A DNA stretch of 32,768 nt from DATHWB01 sp040905965 (GCA_040905965.1 JBBDQP010000055.1:1-32768); one strand, 5' to 3'. Shown: positions 24,442-32,043, counted from the stretch's first letter. Notes: generated from the letters alone by a model not told the origin. Translations and numbers: made by a program.

Positions 24442-25935
24442 ATGGAACTGCTCACCCACTGGATCGACGGCAAGAACGTCCACGTCGACGGCGTCCGCAC
24501 GGGACCCGTCTTCGACCCGGCGACCGGTCGCCAGCGAAGCGAGGTCGCGTTTGCCGACGAGGCGATGGTGGACACCGCGGTGCGGGCAGCCGCCGCTGCC
24601 TTCGAGACGTGGAAGGACGCGCCCCTCACCCGTCGCCAGAACATCATGTTCGCGTTTCGGGAACTGGTCGCCGCCCACCGCCTTGACCTGGCGAAGGCCG
24701 TGAGCGCCGAGCACGGCAAGACCCTCGACGACGCCCTCGGTGAGGTGCAGCGCGGCCTCGAAGTCATCGAGTTCGTGACCAACATCGCCCATTTACTCAA
24801 AGGCGAGTACTCCGAGCAGGTCTCCAACGGGGTCGACACCTACAACCTGCGTCAGCCGCTCGGGGTGGTGGCGGGTATCACGCCTTTCAACTTCCCGGTG
24901 ATGGTCCCGATGTGGATGTACCCGGTCGCCATCGCCTGCGGGAACACCTTTGTGTTGAAGCCGTCGGAGAAGGATCCGGGAGTGAACCAGTTGGCGGCGG
25001 AACTCTTCGCCGAGGCCGGGCTTCCCGACGGGGTGTTCAACGTCGTCCACGGGGACAAGACGGCTGTCGACGCATTGCTGGATCACCCTGGTGTCGCTGC
25101 GGTCAGTTTCGTGGGGTCCACTCCCGTGGCTCGTGCGATCTGGGAGCGGGGGACCAAGGCCGGCAAACGGGTGCAGGCGCTGGGCGGCGCCAAGAACCAC
25201 ATGGTCGTCCTCCCCGACGCCGACATGGACTTGGCGGCAGATGCCGCTGTTTCCGCCGGCTACGGGTCGGCCGGGGAACGCTGCATGGCCATCTCGGTCA
25301 TCGTTTCGGTCGGTGACGCGGCGGACAAGCTCATTCCGCTGATCCGTCAGCGGATGTCCGAACTGGTCGTCGGTCCCGGTGACATGGAAGGTGCGGAGAT
25401 GGGTCCACTCGTCACCGCCGCCCACCGGGACCGGGTGAAGGGATACGTCGACGCCGGGGAGAGCGAAGGCGCAGCGCTGCTCGAGGATGGGCGTGACATG
25501 GTCGTGGCCGATCATGAGGAGGGCTTCTTCTTCGGTCCGACGCTGTTCGACCAGGTGAAGCCGAACATGTCGATCTACACCGACGAGATCTTCGGTCCTG
25601 TGCTGTCGGTGGTGCGTCTCGACAGCTACTCGGAAGCGATCGACCTCATCAACCGGAACCAGTACGGCAACGGGACTGCGGTGTTCACCAACGACGGCGG
25701 TGCTGCGCGCAAGTTCCAGAACGAGATCCAGGTGGGGATGGTCGGGATCAACGTGCCCATCCCCGTGCCGCTGGCCTTCTTCAGCTTTGGCGGATGGAAG
25801 GACTCGATCTTCGGGCAGTCGGCGATCTACGGGCCCGAAGGCGTCCAGTTCTACACGCGCCCGAAGACGATCATCAGCCGCTGGCCCGACCCGATCCACC
25901 GCGGCGTCGATCTGGGATTCCCCCAGCACAACTGA
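24442..25935 (+). CDS. mmsA: CoA-acylating (methyl)malonate-semialdehyde dehydrogenase
   Basis: The 497-residue aldehyde dehydrogenase converts malonate semialdehyde to acetyl-CoA and CO2, or methylmalonate semialdehyde to propionyl-CoA, with NAD+ and CoA. Catalytic C281 is in SAGERCMAIS. The oxyanion asparagine N150 is in ITPFNFPVMVPMWM. At the position of the general-base glutamate of ordinary ALDHs lies GGAKNH (N252), the mark of the MMSDH subfamily. The ATG at 24442 follows GGGAGG; an upstream in-frame ATG at 24400 is not supported. It takes the product of the transaminase, so it completes the pathway though transcribed separately. MmsA also serves valine and inositol breakdown. Confidence 0.93.
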   Translation: MELLTHWIDGKNVHVDGVRTGPVFDPATGRQRSEVAFADEAMVDTAVRAAAAAFETWKDAPLTRRQNIMFAFRELVAAHRLDLAKAVSAEHGKTLDDALGEVQRGLEVIEFVTNIAHLLKGEYSEQVSNGVDTYNLRQPLGVVAGITPFNFPVMVPMWMYPVAIACGNTFVLKPSEKDPGVNQLAAELFAEAGLPDGVFNVVHGDKTAVDALLDHPGVAAVSFVGSTPVARAIWERGTKAGKRVQALGGAKNHMVVLPDADMDLAADAAVSAGYGSAGERCMAISVIVSVGDAADKLIPLIRQRMSELVVGPGDMEGAEMGPLVTAAHRDRVKGYVDAGESEGAALLEDGRDMVVADHEEGFFFGPTLFDQVKPNMSIYTDEIFGPVLSVVRLDSYSEAIDLINRNQYGNGTAVFTNDGGAARKFQNEIQVGMVGINVPIPVPLAFFSFGGWKDSIFGQSAIYGPEGVQFYTRPKTIISRWPDPIHRGVDLGFPQHN

Positions 25936-25984
25936 GGCGGTCCAGCCGACGGCGGCGGCGGGTCGTTTTCCTGCAATGTCAGGG

Positions 25985-26059
25985 TGGGCCTGCCTGGATT
26001 TGAACCAGGGACCTCTGCCTTATCAGGGCAGCGCTCTAACCGAGCTGAGCTACAGGCCC
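25985..26059 (-). tRNA. ileT: tRNA-Ile(GAT)
   Basis: On the minus strand the 75-base cloverleaf folds completely. The acceptor GGGCCTG pairs with CAGGCCC with discriminator A, the D stem GCTC/GAGC and anticodon stem CTGCC/GGCAG enclose loop CTGATAA with anticodon GAT, and the T stem is CCTGG/CCAGG around TTCAAAT. CCA is not encoded. It is divergent from tRNA-Ala 103 bases away. Confidence 0.97.
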
Positions 26060-26162
26060 GTTGCGGGAATGGACGACGATAGCGACGCCCTGGGGATGTC
26101 CGCCAGACGGAATCTCCGCCTGGATCGTCGGGAAGGGAAGCCGATATCATGAGCGGCCGTTC

Positions 26163-26235
26163 GGGGCTGTAGCTCAGTTGGCAGAGCACCTGGTTTGCAA
26201 CCAGGGGGTCAGGGGTTCAAATCCCCTCAGCTCCA
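26163..26235 (+). tRNA. alaT: tRNA-Ala(TGC)
   Basis: A 73-base cloverleaf. Acceptor GGGGCTG pairs with CAGCTCC including one G-U. The anticodon stem CCTGG/CCAGG encloses TTTGCAA with anticodon TGC, and the T stem is AGGGG/CCCCT. CCA is not encoded. In Mycobacterium the ileT-alaT pair follows gyrA directly; here it is about 11 kb away and ileT is inverted. Confidence 0.97.
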
Positions 26236-26258
26236 CTCTTCGTCAGACGGAGGCACCG

Positions 26259-26711
26259 ATGGGCCATCCAGTTCGACCCGTCACCCTGAAGGCGGTGATT
26301 GCTGCTCCTCCCGGAGCGGTGCTCGACTACGTCGCCGATACGCGGAATGATCCCGAATGGTGCCCGAATGTCGAGACGGCCGAACTCGTGTCGGGGGACG
26401 GCACCTCCGAAGGTTCGGTCTTTCGGTATCACCAGTACCTGGAGACGCCGGGGTCCAAGCGCTCGGAGTTCGACGGTGAGGTCACGATCGTCGAACGCAC
26501 CGCGGATTCGATCGTCTGGCGCGTCACCGATCGGTTCCAGCAACGGGACGTCTCGCTCACGGTCCATCCCCACCCGTCTGGCACGAGGATCACCCAGGTG
26601 ACTCGAGCTTCTTTCCACCGTCCTCCGGGCATCGCCCGCGTCCTGTACCCGCTGCTCGCCAAGCGGATCTTGCGCGCCCAGTTCGACGGGCTCGCTCAGC
26701 GGTTCTCCTGA
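26259..26711 (+). CDS. SRPBCC-family (polyketide cyclase-like) protein
   Basis: The 150-residue protein has the START/SRPBCC beta-helix-grip fold pattern. It opens with a strand and helix (VTLKAVIAAPPGAVLDYVADTRNDPEWCPNV). Central strands include EFDGEVTIVERTADSIVWRVTD, and a long C-terminal helix LLAKRILRAQFDGLAQRF closes it. The ATG at 26259 follows CGGAGGC. It starts 23 bases after tRNA-Ala. The family binds hydrophobic ligands, and the ligand here cannot be told. Confidence 0.83.
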   Translation: MGHPVRPVTLKAVIAAPPGAVLDYVADTRNDPEWCPNVETAELVSGDGTSEGSVFRYHQYLETPGSKRSEFDGEVTIVERTADSIVWRVTDRFQQRDVSLTVHPHPSGTRITQVTRASFHRPPGIARVLYPLLAKRILRAQFDGLAQRFS

Positions 26712-26731
26712 ACCGGTAGTCTTCCGGGAAG

Positions 26732-26753
26732 AAACCGACCGATTGGTCTGTTT
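26732..26753. promoter_or_regulatory. TetR-type inverted repeat upstream of the thiolase
   Basis: The arms AAACCGACC and GGTCTGTTT surround GATT; they are inverted repeats with one mismatch. The site lies 31-52 bases before the thiolase ATG. Such GACC-N4-GGTC sites are typical of TetR-family repressors of fatty-acid and aromatic acyl-CoA genes. No such regulator is encoded in the window. Confidence 0.5.
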
Positions 26754-26783
26754 CCTTGGTTCAGTTCACCGGAGGAGTCACAC

Positions 26784-27950
26784 ATGCGCAGCGCAGTCAT
26801 CGTCGATGCAGTCCGCACACCCGTCGGACGTCGCAACGGAGCCCTCAAGGACATCCATCCGGTCGATCTGGCCTCCATCCCGCTGAAGGCGCTGGCCGAT
26901 CGCAACGATCTCGATCCCGGACTCGTCGAAGACGTGATCATGGGAACCGTCATGCAGACGGGGGAGCAGGGGCTCAACGTCGGCCGAAACGCAGCATTGG
27001 CAGCAGGATTTCCCGAGGATGTCGTCGGCACCACGATCGACCGTCAGTGCGGGTCGTCCCAGCAGTCCGCCCACTTCGCCGCCCAGGGTGTGATGGCCGG
27101 GGCCTACGACGTGGTGATCGCTGCCGGGGTCGAGTCGATGACACGGGTTCCGATGGGAATCACCGCCCAGCAGGGTCCCGGAATGCCGTTCGGACCCATG
27201 GTGCTCGAGCGTTACGCCAACGGACTCGTTCCTCAGGGAATCTCGGCGGAGATGATCGCCGAGAAGTGGGGGTTGAGCCGGGAGGAACTCGACACGCTGG
27301 CTCTCGAGTCGCACCATCGGGCGGCGCAGGCCACCGAAGAGGGCCGTTTCGACACACAGATCGTTCCGGTCACCCTTCCCGACGGTTCGACGATGACCCG
27401 TGACGAGGGCATTCGCTTTGACACGTCGATGGAGAAGCTCGGCGGGCTCCAACCCGCCTTCAAGCCGGATGGTGTGATCACCGCAGGCAACTCGTCTCAA
27501 ATCTCCGACGGTGCGGCAGCACTGCTCATCATGTCCGAAGACAAGGCAGAAGAACTCGGTCTGAACCCCCTCGCCCGGTTCACCCACTTCTCGTTGGCCG
27601 GAGTTGACCCGGTGATCATGCTCACCGGTCCGATTCCCGCCACCTCCAAGATCCTCGACCGCTCCGGGCTCGACATCGACGACATCGACCTGTTCGAGGT
27701 GAACGAGGCGTTCGCGGCGGTGACCGCAGCCTGGCGTATCGAGCACGGCGGATCTGATCCGATGGCGTTGTGGGATCGCGCGAACGTCAACGGCGGCGCG
27801 GTTGCGCTCGGTCACCCGCTCGGTGCGTCCGGTGCCAGGCTGATGACGACCCTCGTCCACGAGATGGTCCGGCGGGGTGCACGTAAGGGCCTTCAGACCA
27901 TGTGCGAAGGCGGCGGCATGGCCAACGGCACCCTCATCGAACTCCTCTGA
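26784..27950 (+). CDS. Thiolase (acetyl-CoA acetyltransferase / 3-ketoacyl-CoA thiolase)
   Basis: The 388-residue thiolase has its nucleophile C89 in DRQCGSSQQS, H344 in NVNGGAVALGHPLGASGAR and the acid/base C374 in TMCEGGGMANG. NEAFA is at about 313-317. The ATG at 26784 follows CGGAGGAG. The sequence pattern (GVESMTRVPMG, ISDGAAALLIMSEDKAEELG) fits the degradative FadA/FadA5-like group more than biosynthetic AtoB, so breakdown of fatty acyl or steroid-side-chain CoA is more likely. It stands alone behind a TetR-type repeat. Confidence 0.92.
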   Translation: MRSAVIVDAVRTPVGRRNGALKDIHPVDLASIPLKALADRNDLDPGLVEDVIMGTVMQTGEQGLNVGRNAALAAGFPEDVVGTTIDRQCGSSQQSAHFAAQGVMAGAYDVVIAAGVESMTRVPMGITAQQGPGMPFGPMVLERYANGLVPQGISAEMIAEKWGLSREELDTLALESHHRAAQATEEGRFDTQIVPVTLPDGSTMTRDEGIRFDTSMEKLGGLQPAFKPDGVITAGNSSQISDGAAALLIMSEDKAEELGLNPLARFTHFSLAGVDPVIMLTGPIPATSKILDRSGLDIDDIDLFEVNEAFAAVTAAWRIEHGGSDPMALWDRANVNGGAVALGHPLGASGARLMTTLVHEMVRRGARKGLQTMCEGGGMANGTLIELL

Positions 27951-27968
27951 TCCAACCGCGTACAAGAA

Positions 27969-28021
27969 TCCGTCGCATACGACGGAACGAACCCAGGGTT
28001 GCATCCGTCGTATACGACGGA
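27969..28021. repeat. REP/BIME-like nested palindrome, full unit
   Basis: Two palindromes, TCCGTCGCATACGACGGA (27969-27986) and TCCGTCGTATACGACGGA (28004-28021), surround AACCCAGGGTT. The whole segment is itself a near-perfect inverted repeat of about 57 bases. Its right half matches the element at 23917-23947. It also ends the thiolase transcript; ATTTCT follows the right palindrome. Confidence 0.8.
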
Positions 28022-28044
28022 TTTCTGACTGAGTTCGAGAGCGG

Positions 28045-28305
28045 TCAGGGGCGCCAGACGGGAACCATGTCCTCGCGGCAGTGGCGGGGGGCGGCGTCTT
28101 CGAGGATGTTGACGGCGGTCATCACCAGTTCGGCGCCGCACACGGTGCACTTGTAGGCCTGGTCCACTTCGACGACATCCTCCGGGTCGATGTCGGGCGG
28201 CATGTACGACAACAGCCGCACCATCCACATTGTCACCCGCCAGATGGCCACCGCCAACACGATGGCGATGACGATGTTGAGCAGTCCGACACCCTCCAGA
28301 TTCAT
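28045..28305 (-). CDS. Small membrane protein with C-terminal zinc-ribbon-like motif
   Basis: The 86-residue protein has an N-terminal membrane segment at about 8-32 (LLNIVIAIVLAVAIWRVTMWMV). A cytoplasmic tail follows with acidic IDPEDVVEVD, CTVCG at 53-57 and one later cysteine in PRHCRED. The CxxC plus single cysteine suggests half a zinc ribbon or metal site. A -10-like TAGACT ends 7 bases before the ATG, so the message may be leaderless. Conserved-looking actinobacterial hypothetical of unknown function. Confidence 0.75.
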   Translation of the reverse strand: MNLEGVGLLNIVIAIVLAVAIWRVTMWMVRLLSYMPPDIDPEDVVEVDQAYKCTVCGAELVMTAVNILEDAAPRHCREDMVPVWRP

Positions 28306-28311
28306 ACGGAG

Positions 28312-28317
28312 AGTCTA
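28312..28317 (-). promoter_or_regulatory. -10 element for a probable leaderless transcript
   Basis: TAGACT on the minus strand, with its last base 7 positions from the A of the ATG at 28305. That puts the transcription start on the start codon. Confidence 0.45.
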
Positions 28318-28341
28318 CGAACGCTGCGCTTTTCCACGGAC

Positions 28342-28359
28342 TTCCCCACAACTGGGGAG
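28342..28359 (-). terminator. Hairpin after crgA
   Basis: TCCCCA and TGGGGA pair across CAAC (28343-28358). It lies about 20 bases beyond the crgA stop. There is no clear U-run, so strength is uncertain. Confidence 0.4.
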
Positions 28360-28361
28360 AA

Positions 28362-28377
28362 TCACACTCGTGTAGTT
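28362..28377. promoter_or_regulatory. Near-palindrome TCACACTCGTGTAGTT
   Basis: Same 16-base element as at 405-420 in inverse orientation, differing only at the two central bases. It lies between crgA and the small membrane-protein gene. Confidence 0.35.
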
Positions 28378-28619
28378 CAGCGGTAGTTGGTGGTCATGAG
28401 GAAGCCGGCGGCGATCAGCGCCAGACCTGCCACCAAGAACAGTTGATCGAGACTGAAAATGAAGCGGGCCATGACCACCAGGACACCGGCGATCATCAGC
28501 CCAGCCATCGTCGCCACGTACCAGGTGGGCGACGGGTCGCCCTGATGGGCGGAGGAGGCCGGGTTGGCGGGGCGGGTGGCCGATGTCTGCTTTGGCTTGC
28601 GTCGTTTGGATTCGGGCAC
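28377..28619 (-). CDS. crgA: Cell division protein CrgA
   Basis: The 80-residue protein has a basic, Lys/Arg/Pro-rich cytoplasmic N-terminus (MPESKRRKPKQ). Two membrane segments follow at about 34-54 (YVATMAGLMIAGVLVVMARF) and about 57-76 (LDQLFLVAGLALIAAGFLM). It ends MTTNYR, comparable to the CrgA ending LTMRWH. CrgA is an actinobacterial divisome factor that interacts with FtsZ and PBPs. Its position next to trpG and pknB is the same as in Mycobacterium (Rv0011c to Rv0014c). Confidence 0.88.
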   Translation of the reverse strand: MPESKRRKPKQTSATRPANPASSAHQGDPSPTWYVATMAGLMIAGVLVVMARFIFSLDQLFLVAGLALIAAGFLMTTNYR

Positions 28620-28637
28620 ATTCAGTTCCGGTTTGGC

Positions 28638-28647
28638 TTGGCGCCAA
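28638..28647. promoter_or_regulatory. TTGGCGCCAA palindrome in the crgA-trpG divergent spacer
   Basis: A perfect 10-bp palindrome between divergently transcribed crgA and the amidotransferase gene, at a position suitable for an operator. The binding factor is unknown. Confidence 0.3.
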
Positions 28648-28696
28648 TCTAGTGGAGAGACACGCCGGTATGCTCACGAGCCGCCTCGGAGAAACG

Positions 28697-29266
28697 ATGA
28701 AGGTCCTCGTCATCGACAACTACGACTCTTTCACGTTCAACCTCGTCCAGTATCTCGGCGAGTTGGGTGCCGATCCGCACGTCGTCCGCAACGACGAACT
28801 CACTCCCGCCGCCGCCGAGGATCTCGCCTTCGACCGGCTTCTCATCTCGCCCGGGCCAGGCAGGCCCGAGGACGCCGGCTACTCCGAGGAGTACATCAGG
28901 CGATTCGGTGAGAGGATCCCGACTCTCGGCGTCTGTCTCGGACATCAGGCGATCGGTCGAGTGTTCGGAGGAACGGTGGACCTCGCGCCGGAACCCAAGC
29001 ACGGCAAGACCTCCACGATCACACATGACGGAAGGGGGCTGTTTGCAGGGCTCACCAACCCCTTCATCGCCACCCGGTATCACTCGCTCGCCACGATCGA
29101 CCTGCCTGACGTCCTCGAACCCTGCGCCTGGAGCGACGAGGATGGCGTGGTTCAGGGGCTCCGCCACCGTGAACTCCCCATCGCCGGCGTGCAGTTCCAT
29201 CCGGAGTCGATCATGACGACTGAAGGCAAGGCACTCCTCGCCAACTTTCTCGACCCTGGGTTCTGA
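28697..29266 (+). CDS. trpG: Glutamine amidotransferase of anthranilate/ADC synthase
   Basis: The 189-residue class I glutaminase supplies ammonia to a chorismate-using partner (TrpE or PabB). The triad is complete: C80 in GVCLGHQAIG, then H168 and E170 in VQFHPES. The N-terminal VIDNYDSFTFNLVQYL and SPGPGRPEDAG are family marks. The ATG at 28697 follows CGGAGA; an in-frame ATG at 28670 would add nine residues. No trpE or pabB is adjacent, as in Mycobacterium where this locus (Rv0013) also stands alone, so it may serve both tryptophan and folate synthesis. Confidence 0.92.
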   Translation: MKVLVIDNYDSFTFNLVQYLGELGADPHVVRNDELTPAAAEDLAFDRLLISPGPGRPEDAGYSEEYIRRFGERIPTLGVCLGHQAIGRVFGGTVDLAPEPKHGKTSTITHDGRGLFAGLTNPFIATRYHSLATIDLPDVLEPCAWSDEDGVVQGLRHRELPIAGVQFHPESIMTTEGKALLANFLDPGF

Positions 29267-29267
29267 C

Positions 29268-30083
29268 TCAGCCGAGTTCGAGGCGTCCGTCGACTGCGAC
29301 GACGGCTTCTTCGCCGAGGAGCGCCTCGAGAGCGAGAGACACAGTGCTCGCCTCCAGCCCTGTGCGTTCGATCAACTCGTTCAGATCCGCCGGGTTCCGA
29401 GCCAGATGCTTGAGGATCGCCGCCCGTGCCTGGCGGGTCGACCCGGCGAAGGGGCTCTGGCGACGGCGCCCAATTTCGACGGTCGGATCGTGGCACCACG
29501 TGGTCACGGGGCATTCCGAACACCGAGGCGATCCGGGTCGACACAGGCTGGCCCCCAGATCCATCATCGCCTGGTTCCAGTCCCCGGGGCGAGCCGGGTC
29601 GACGATCTGGGTCCCGAACTCTGTTGCGGCACGTTCTGTCAGCTTTGTGCCTGCCCACCGAGACAGGATCCGCCGAAGGTTGACGTCGACCGCCGCCAGT
29701 CGCGACTCGTCGGCGAAGATGCGAACGGCTGCCGCCGTGTACGGACCGACGCCGGGCAGGGCGGTGAGATCCTCCGGCCATCCGTCGGCGGTGATGTGAC
29801 GTGCTGCCGCCTGGAGGGCTTTCGCCCGGCGGAGATAGCCGAGATCACCCCACGCCTGCACGACTTCGGAGGAGCTTGCGACCGCCAGGTCCGACGGGTC
29901 GGGAAAGGTCGCCATGAAGTCTCGATACACGGAGTCGACCCGCACCACCTGGGTTTGTTGCAACATGACCTCGGACACGAGGATCGCCCAGCGGTCCTTC
30001 GTCCTCCGCCATGGCAGGTCGCGACCGGTCCGGTCGTACCACGCCAGCAGTGCGCGGTTCCGCGCTCGAATCTCAGGGTTCAG
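29268..30083 (-). CDS. mutY: A/G-specific adenine glycosylase MutY
   Basis: It removes adenine mispaired with 8-oxoguanine. The core has LVSEVMLQQTQVVRV with the catalytic glutamate, the helix-hairpin-helix LPGVGPYTAAAV, VDVNLRR with the catalytic aspartate, and the iron-sulfur cluster cysteines CRPGSPRCSECPVTTWC (C-x6-C-x2-C-x5-C). There is no NUDIX-like C-terminal domain. Instead about 55 residues resemble a winged helix (RQARAAILKHLARNPADLNELIERTG), as in some actinobacterial MutY. No ATG, GTG or TTG lies in frame before the core. The start given is a CTG at 30083, and ATT at 30071 is an alternative. The 5' end overlaps pknB. Confidence 0.88.
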   Translation of the reverse strand: MNPEIRARNRALLAWYDRTGRDLPWRRTKDRWAILVSEVMLQQTQVVRVDSVYRDFMATFPDPSDLAVASSSEVVQAWGDLGYLRRAKALQAAARHITADGWPEDLTALPGVGPYTAAAVRIFADESRLAAVDVNLRRILSRWAGTKLTERAATEFGTQIVDPARPGDWNQAMMDLGASLCRPGSPRCSECPVTTWCHDPTVEIGRRRQSPFAGSTRQARAAILKHLARNPADLNELIERTGLEASTVSLALEALLGEEAVVAVDGRLELG

Positions 30084-32043
30084 TGGTCGTGGTCGTGGTC
30101 TCAGGCGGGGTGGTGGTAGTGGTGGTCGTCGTCGTGGTAGTGGTCGCAGGAGCGGAACCCAGAGTGACTCGCACGATGTCGCCGCGGAAGAGAGTCGATG
30201 GTGGGGTGGGGTTCTGAGCCTGCACGCGCCCGACCTGATCGGGGTCTTCCACTTCGATCGTCGCATTGTTGACTTCGAGGACGAGTCCCAGGGCCTCGAG
30301 TTCGGCGCGGGCAGTCGCTTCGTCCATCCCCACCAGGTTGGGCACGGGGATTGGCTCGGGGCCATCGGAGATGGTGACGAGAACCTCGAAGTCGGGCGGC
30401 AGCGGCCCGGGTCCTGGATCGGTCCGGATCACGCGGCCACGCTCGACCTCCTCGCTGAACTCGGTTTCGAAGACGTACCTCAGACCGAGCGTGTCGAGTT
30501 GAGCTGCCGCATCCCTTTGGGTCAGACCGGAAAGATCGCCCAGCATCACCGAGTCGGGACCGGATGACACCACGAGATCGATGGGGGTGGCAGGCGGATG
30601 GGACGTATTGGCGGTGGGGTTCTGGCGGATGACAATCCCCTCGGGCACGGTGTCGCTGGGTTCCTCCGTGATCCTGCCCACCACGAACCCGCGGTCGATA
30701 ATCTCCTGCTCGGCGGCCGCGCGCTCGAGTCCTTCCAGGAACGGCACGTCGATCGGCGCCGCGCCCGCCGACACGAAGATCGTCACCTCGGAATTGGGTT
30801 CGACCCTCTCGCCTTCTTCGGGATCACTGCGGACCACAATTCCCGGTTCGACGCTGTCGTCGTTGACTTCTTCAGGAATTCCGATCAAATCGACCTGACC
30901 CAACTGTCGGATGGCGTCTGCGGCGGACAGCCCGACGACTCTGGGCACCTCGACGGTCTCGTCGACGGTGGTGTCGGCGCCGCTGAGCAGGTCGAAGACG
31001 AGAAACAGCAGGACACCGAGGGTGATGAGCAGGGCGAAGGTTCCGACGACGAATGCCAGGTTGGACGAGGGTGGCTCTTCGAGCACGCGGTAACCCTGAT
31101 CGGGTGGTGCGGTGGCCGGAGGTACGGCCCGGGTCATCATGCGGGTGGCGGCTTCGTCGTCGCTCGCTCCGGCCATGGCTGCAACTGCCACCGGAACCGG
31201 CGTTGATGCCGATGGCGTTCTCCCCTGCAGCGCCGCCCACAGATCCTGTCGCATCTCCTCGGCCGTCTGATACCGGCTTTCGGGGTCTTTGGCCATCGCC
31301 GTCATGACGATTCCGTCCAGGGACTCCGGGACGTCGGGATTGAGTGTCGACGGTGCAGCCGCAGTCTGCGACACATGCTGATAGGCGACGGCCATCGGAT
31401 TGTCGCCTCGGAACGGGGGAGCGCCGGCGAGCATCTCGTACAGGACAACTCCGACCGAGTAGACGTCGCTGCGTTCGTCTGCGGTCGACCCCTGCGCCTG
31501 CTCAGGTGAGAAGTATGTCGCCGTTCCCATCACAGCGCCCGTCTTGGTGAGTTCCTGGCTGTCGTCCCAGGCTCGGGCGATGCCGAAGTCGGTGACCTTC
31601 ACCGTGCCGTCCGGCGAAAGGAGGATGTTGCCCGGCTTGATGTCGCGGTGAACCAGTCCCGCCCGATGTGCAACCGAGAGTGCGGCTGCCACGTCGGCGG
31701 CGATCTCCACTGCCCGTCGGGGAAGAAGCGTCCCCTCGGACCGGAGCACCTCGCGCAGGGAGCGACCTTCCACCAACTCCATGACGATGAAGTACACGTT
31801 GCCGAGCTGGCCCCAGTCGTAGATGCCGACGATGTTGGGGTGGGTCAGATTGGCAGCTGCCTGGGCTTCCTTGCGGAACCGCTTGACGAAGGCTTCGTCG
31901 TTGGAGAACTGGGAGTGCAGCACTTTGACCGCCACCTTGCGGTTGAGGAGGCGGTCGTGTCCCTGATACACGTCGGCCATCCCGCCCCTGGCGAGGTGCG
32001 CGACGAGTTGGTATCGGTCGGTGAGGTCGTGAGGTAGTTCCAT
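30073..32043 (-). CDS. pknB: Serine/threonine protein kinase PknB with four PASTA domains
   Basis: The 656-residue transmembrane kinase controls cell-wall synthesis and division. The kinase domain is at about 10-275: glycine loop LARGGMADVYQG, lysine in VAVKVL, HRDIKPGN, DFG, and the activation segment ELTKTGAVMGTATYFSPEQA with phosphorylatable threonines. The membrane segment is at about 328-353. Four extracellular PASTA repeats that sense muropeptides or lipid II span about 365-630. The last 23 residues are almost all threonine. The ATG at 32043 lies 62 bases after pbpA. A -10-like TAGACT (32064-32059) suggests an extra promoter. Confidence 0.95.
   Translation of the reverse strand: MELPHDLTDRYQLVAHLARGGMADVYQGHDRLLNRKVAVKVLHSQFSNDEAFVKRFRKEAQAAANLTHPNIVGIYDWGQLGNVYFIVMELVEGRSLREVLRSEGTLLPRRAVEIAADVAAALSVAHRAGLVHRDIKPGNILLSPDGTVKVTDFGIARAWDDSQELTKTGAVMGTATYFSPEQAQGSTADERSDVYSVGVVLYEMLAGAPPFRGDNPMAVAYQHVSQTAAAPSTLNPDVPESLDGIVMTAMAKDPESRYQTAEEMRQDLWAALQGRTPSASTPVPVAVAAMAGASDDEAATRMMTRAVPPATAPPDQGYRVLEEPPSSNLAFVVGTFALLITLGVLLFLVFDLLSGADTTVDETVEVPRVVGLSAADAIRQLGQVDLIGIPEEVNDDSVEPGIVVRSDPEEGERVEPNSEVTIFVSAGAAPIDVPFLEGLERAAAEQEIIDRGFVVGRITEEPSDTVPEGIVIRQNPTANTSHPPATPIDLVVSSGPDSVMLGDLSGLTQRDAAAQLDTLGLRYVFETEFSEEVERGRVIRTDPGPGPLPPDFEVLVTISDGPEPIPVPNLVGMDEATARAELEALGLVLEVNNATIEVEDPDQVGRVQAQNPTPPSTLFRGDIVRVTLGSAPATTTTTTTTTTTTPPETTTTTTEP

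Noticed and set aside
22904..28021. Insertion sequence or integrase explaining the accessory block
   Set aside because: No transposase or integrase frame and no terminal inverted repeats bounding the whole block were found.
30083..30365. N-terminal extension of MutY into the pknB PASTA/Thr-tail region
   Set aside because: The extra residues are an Arg/Pro-rich frame-shadow of the pknB repeats and have no similarity to MutY.
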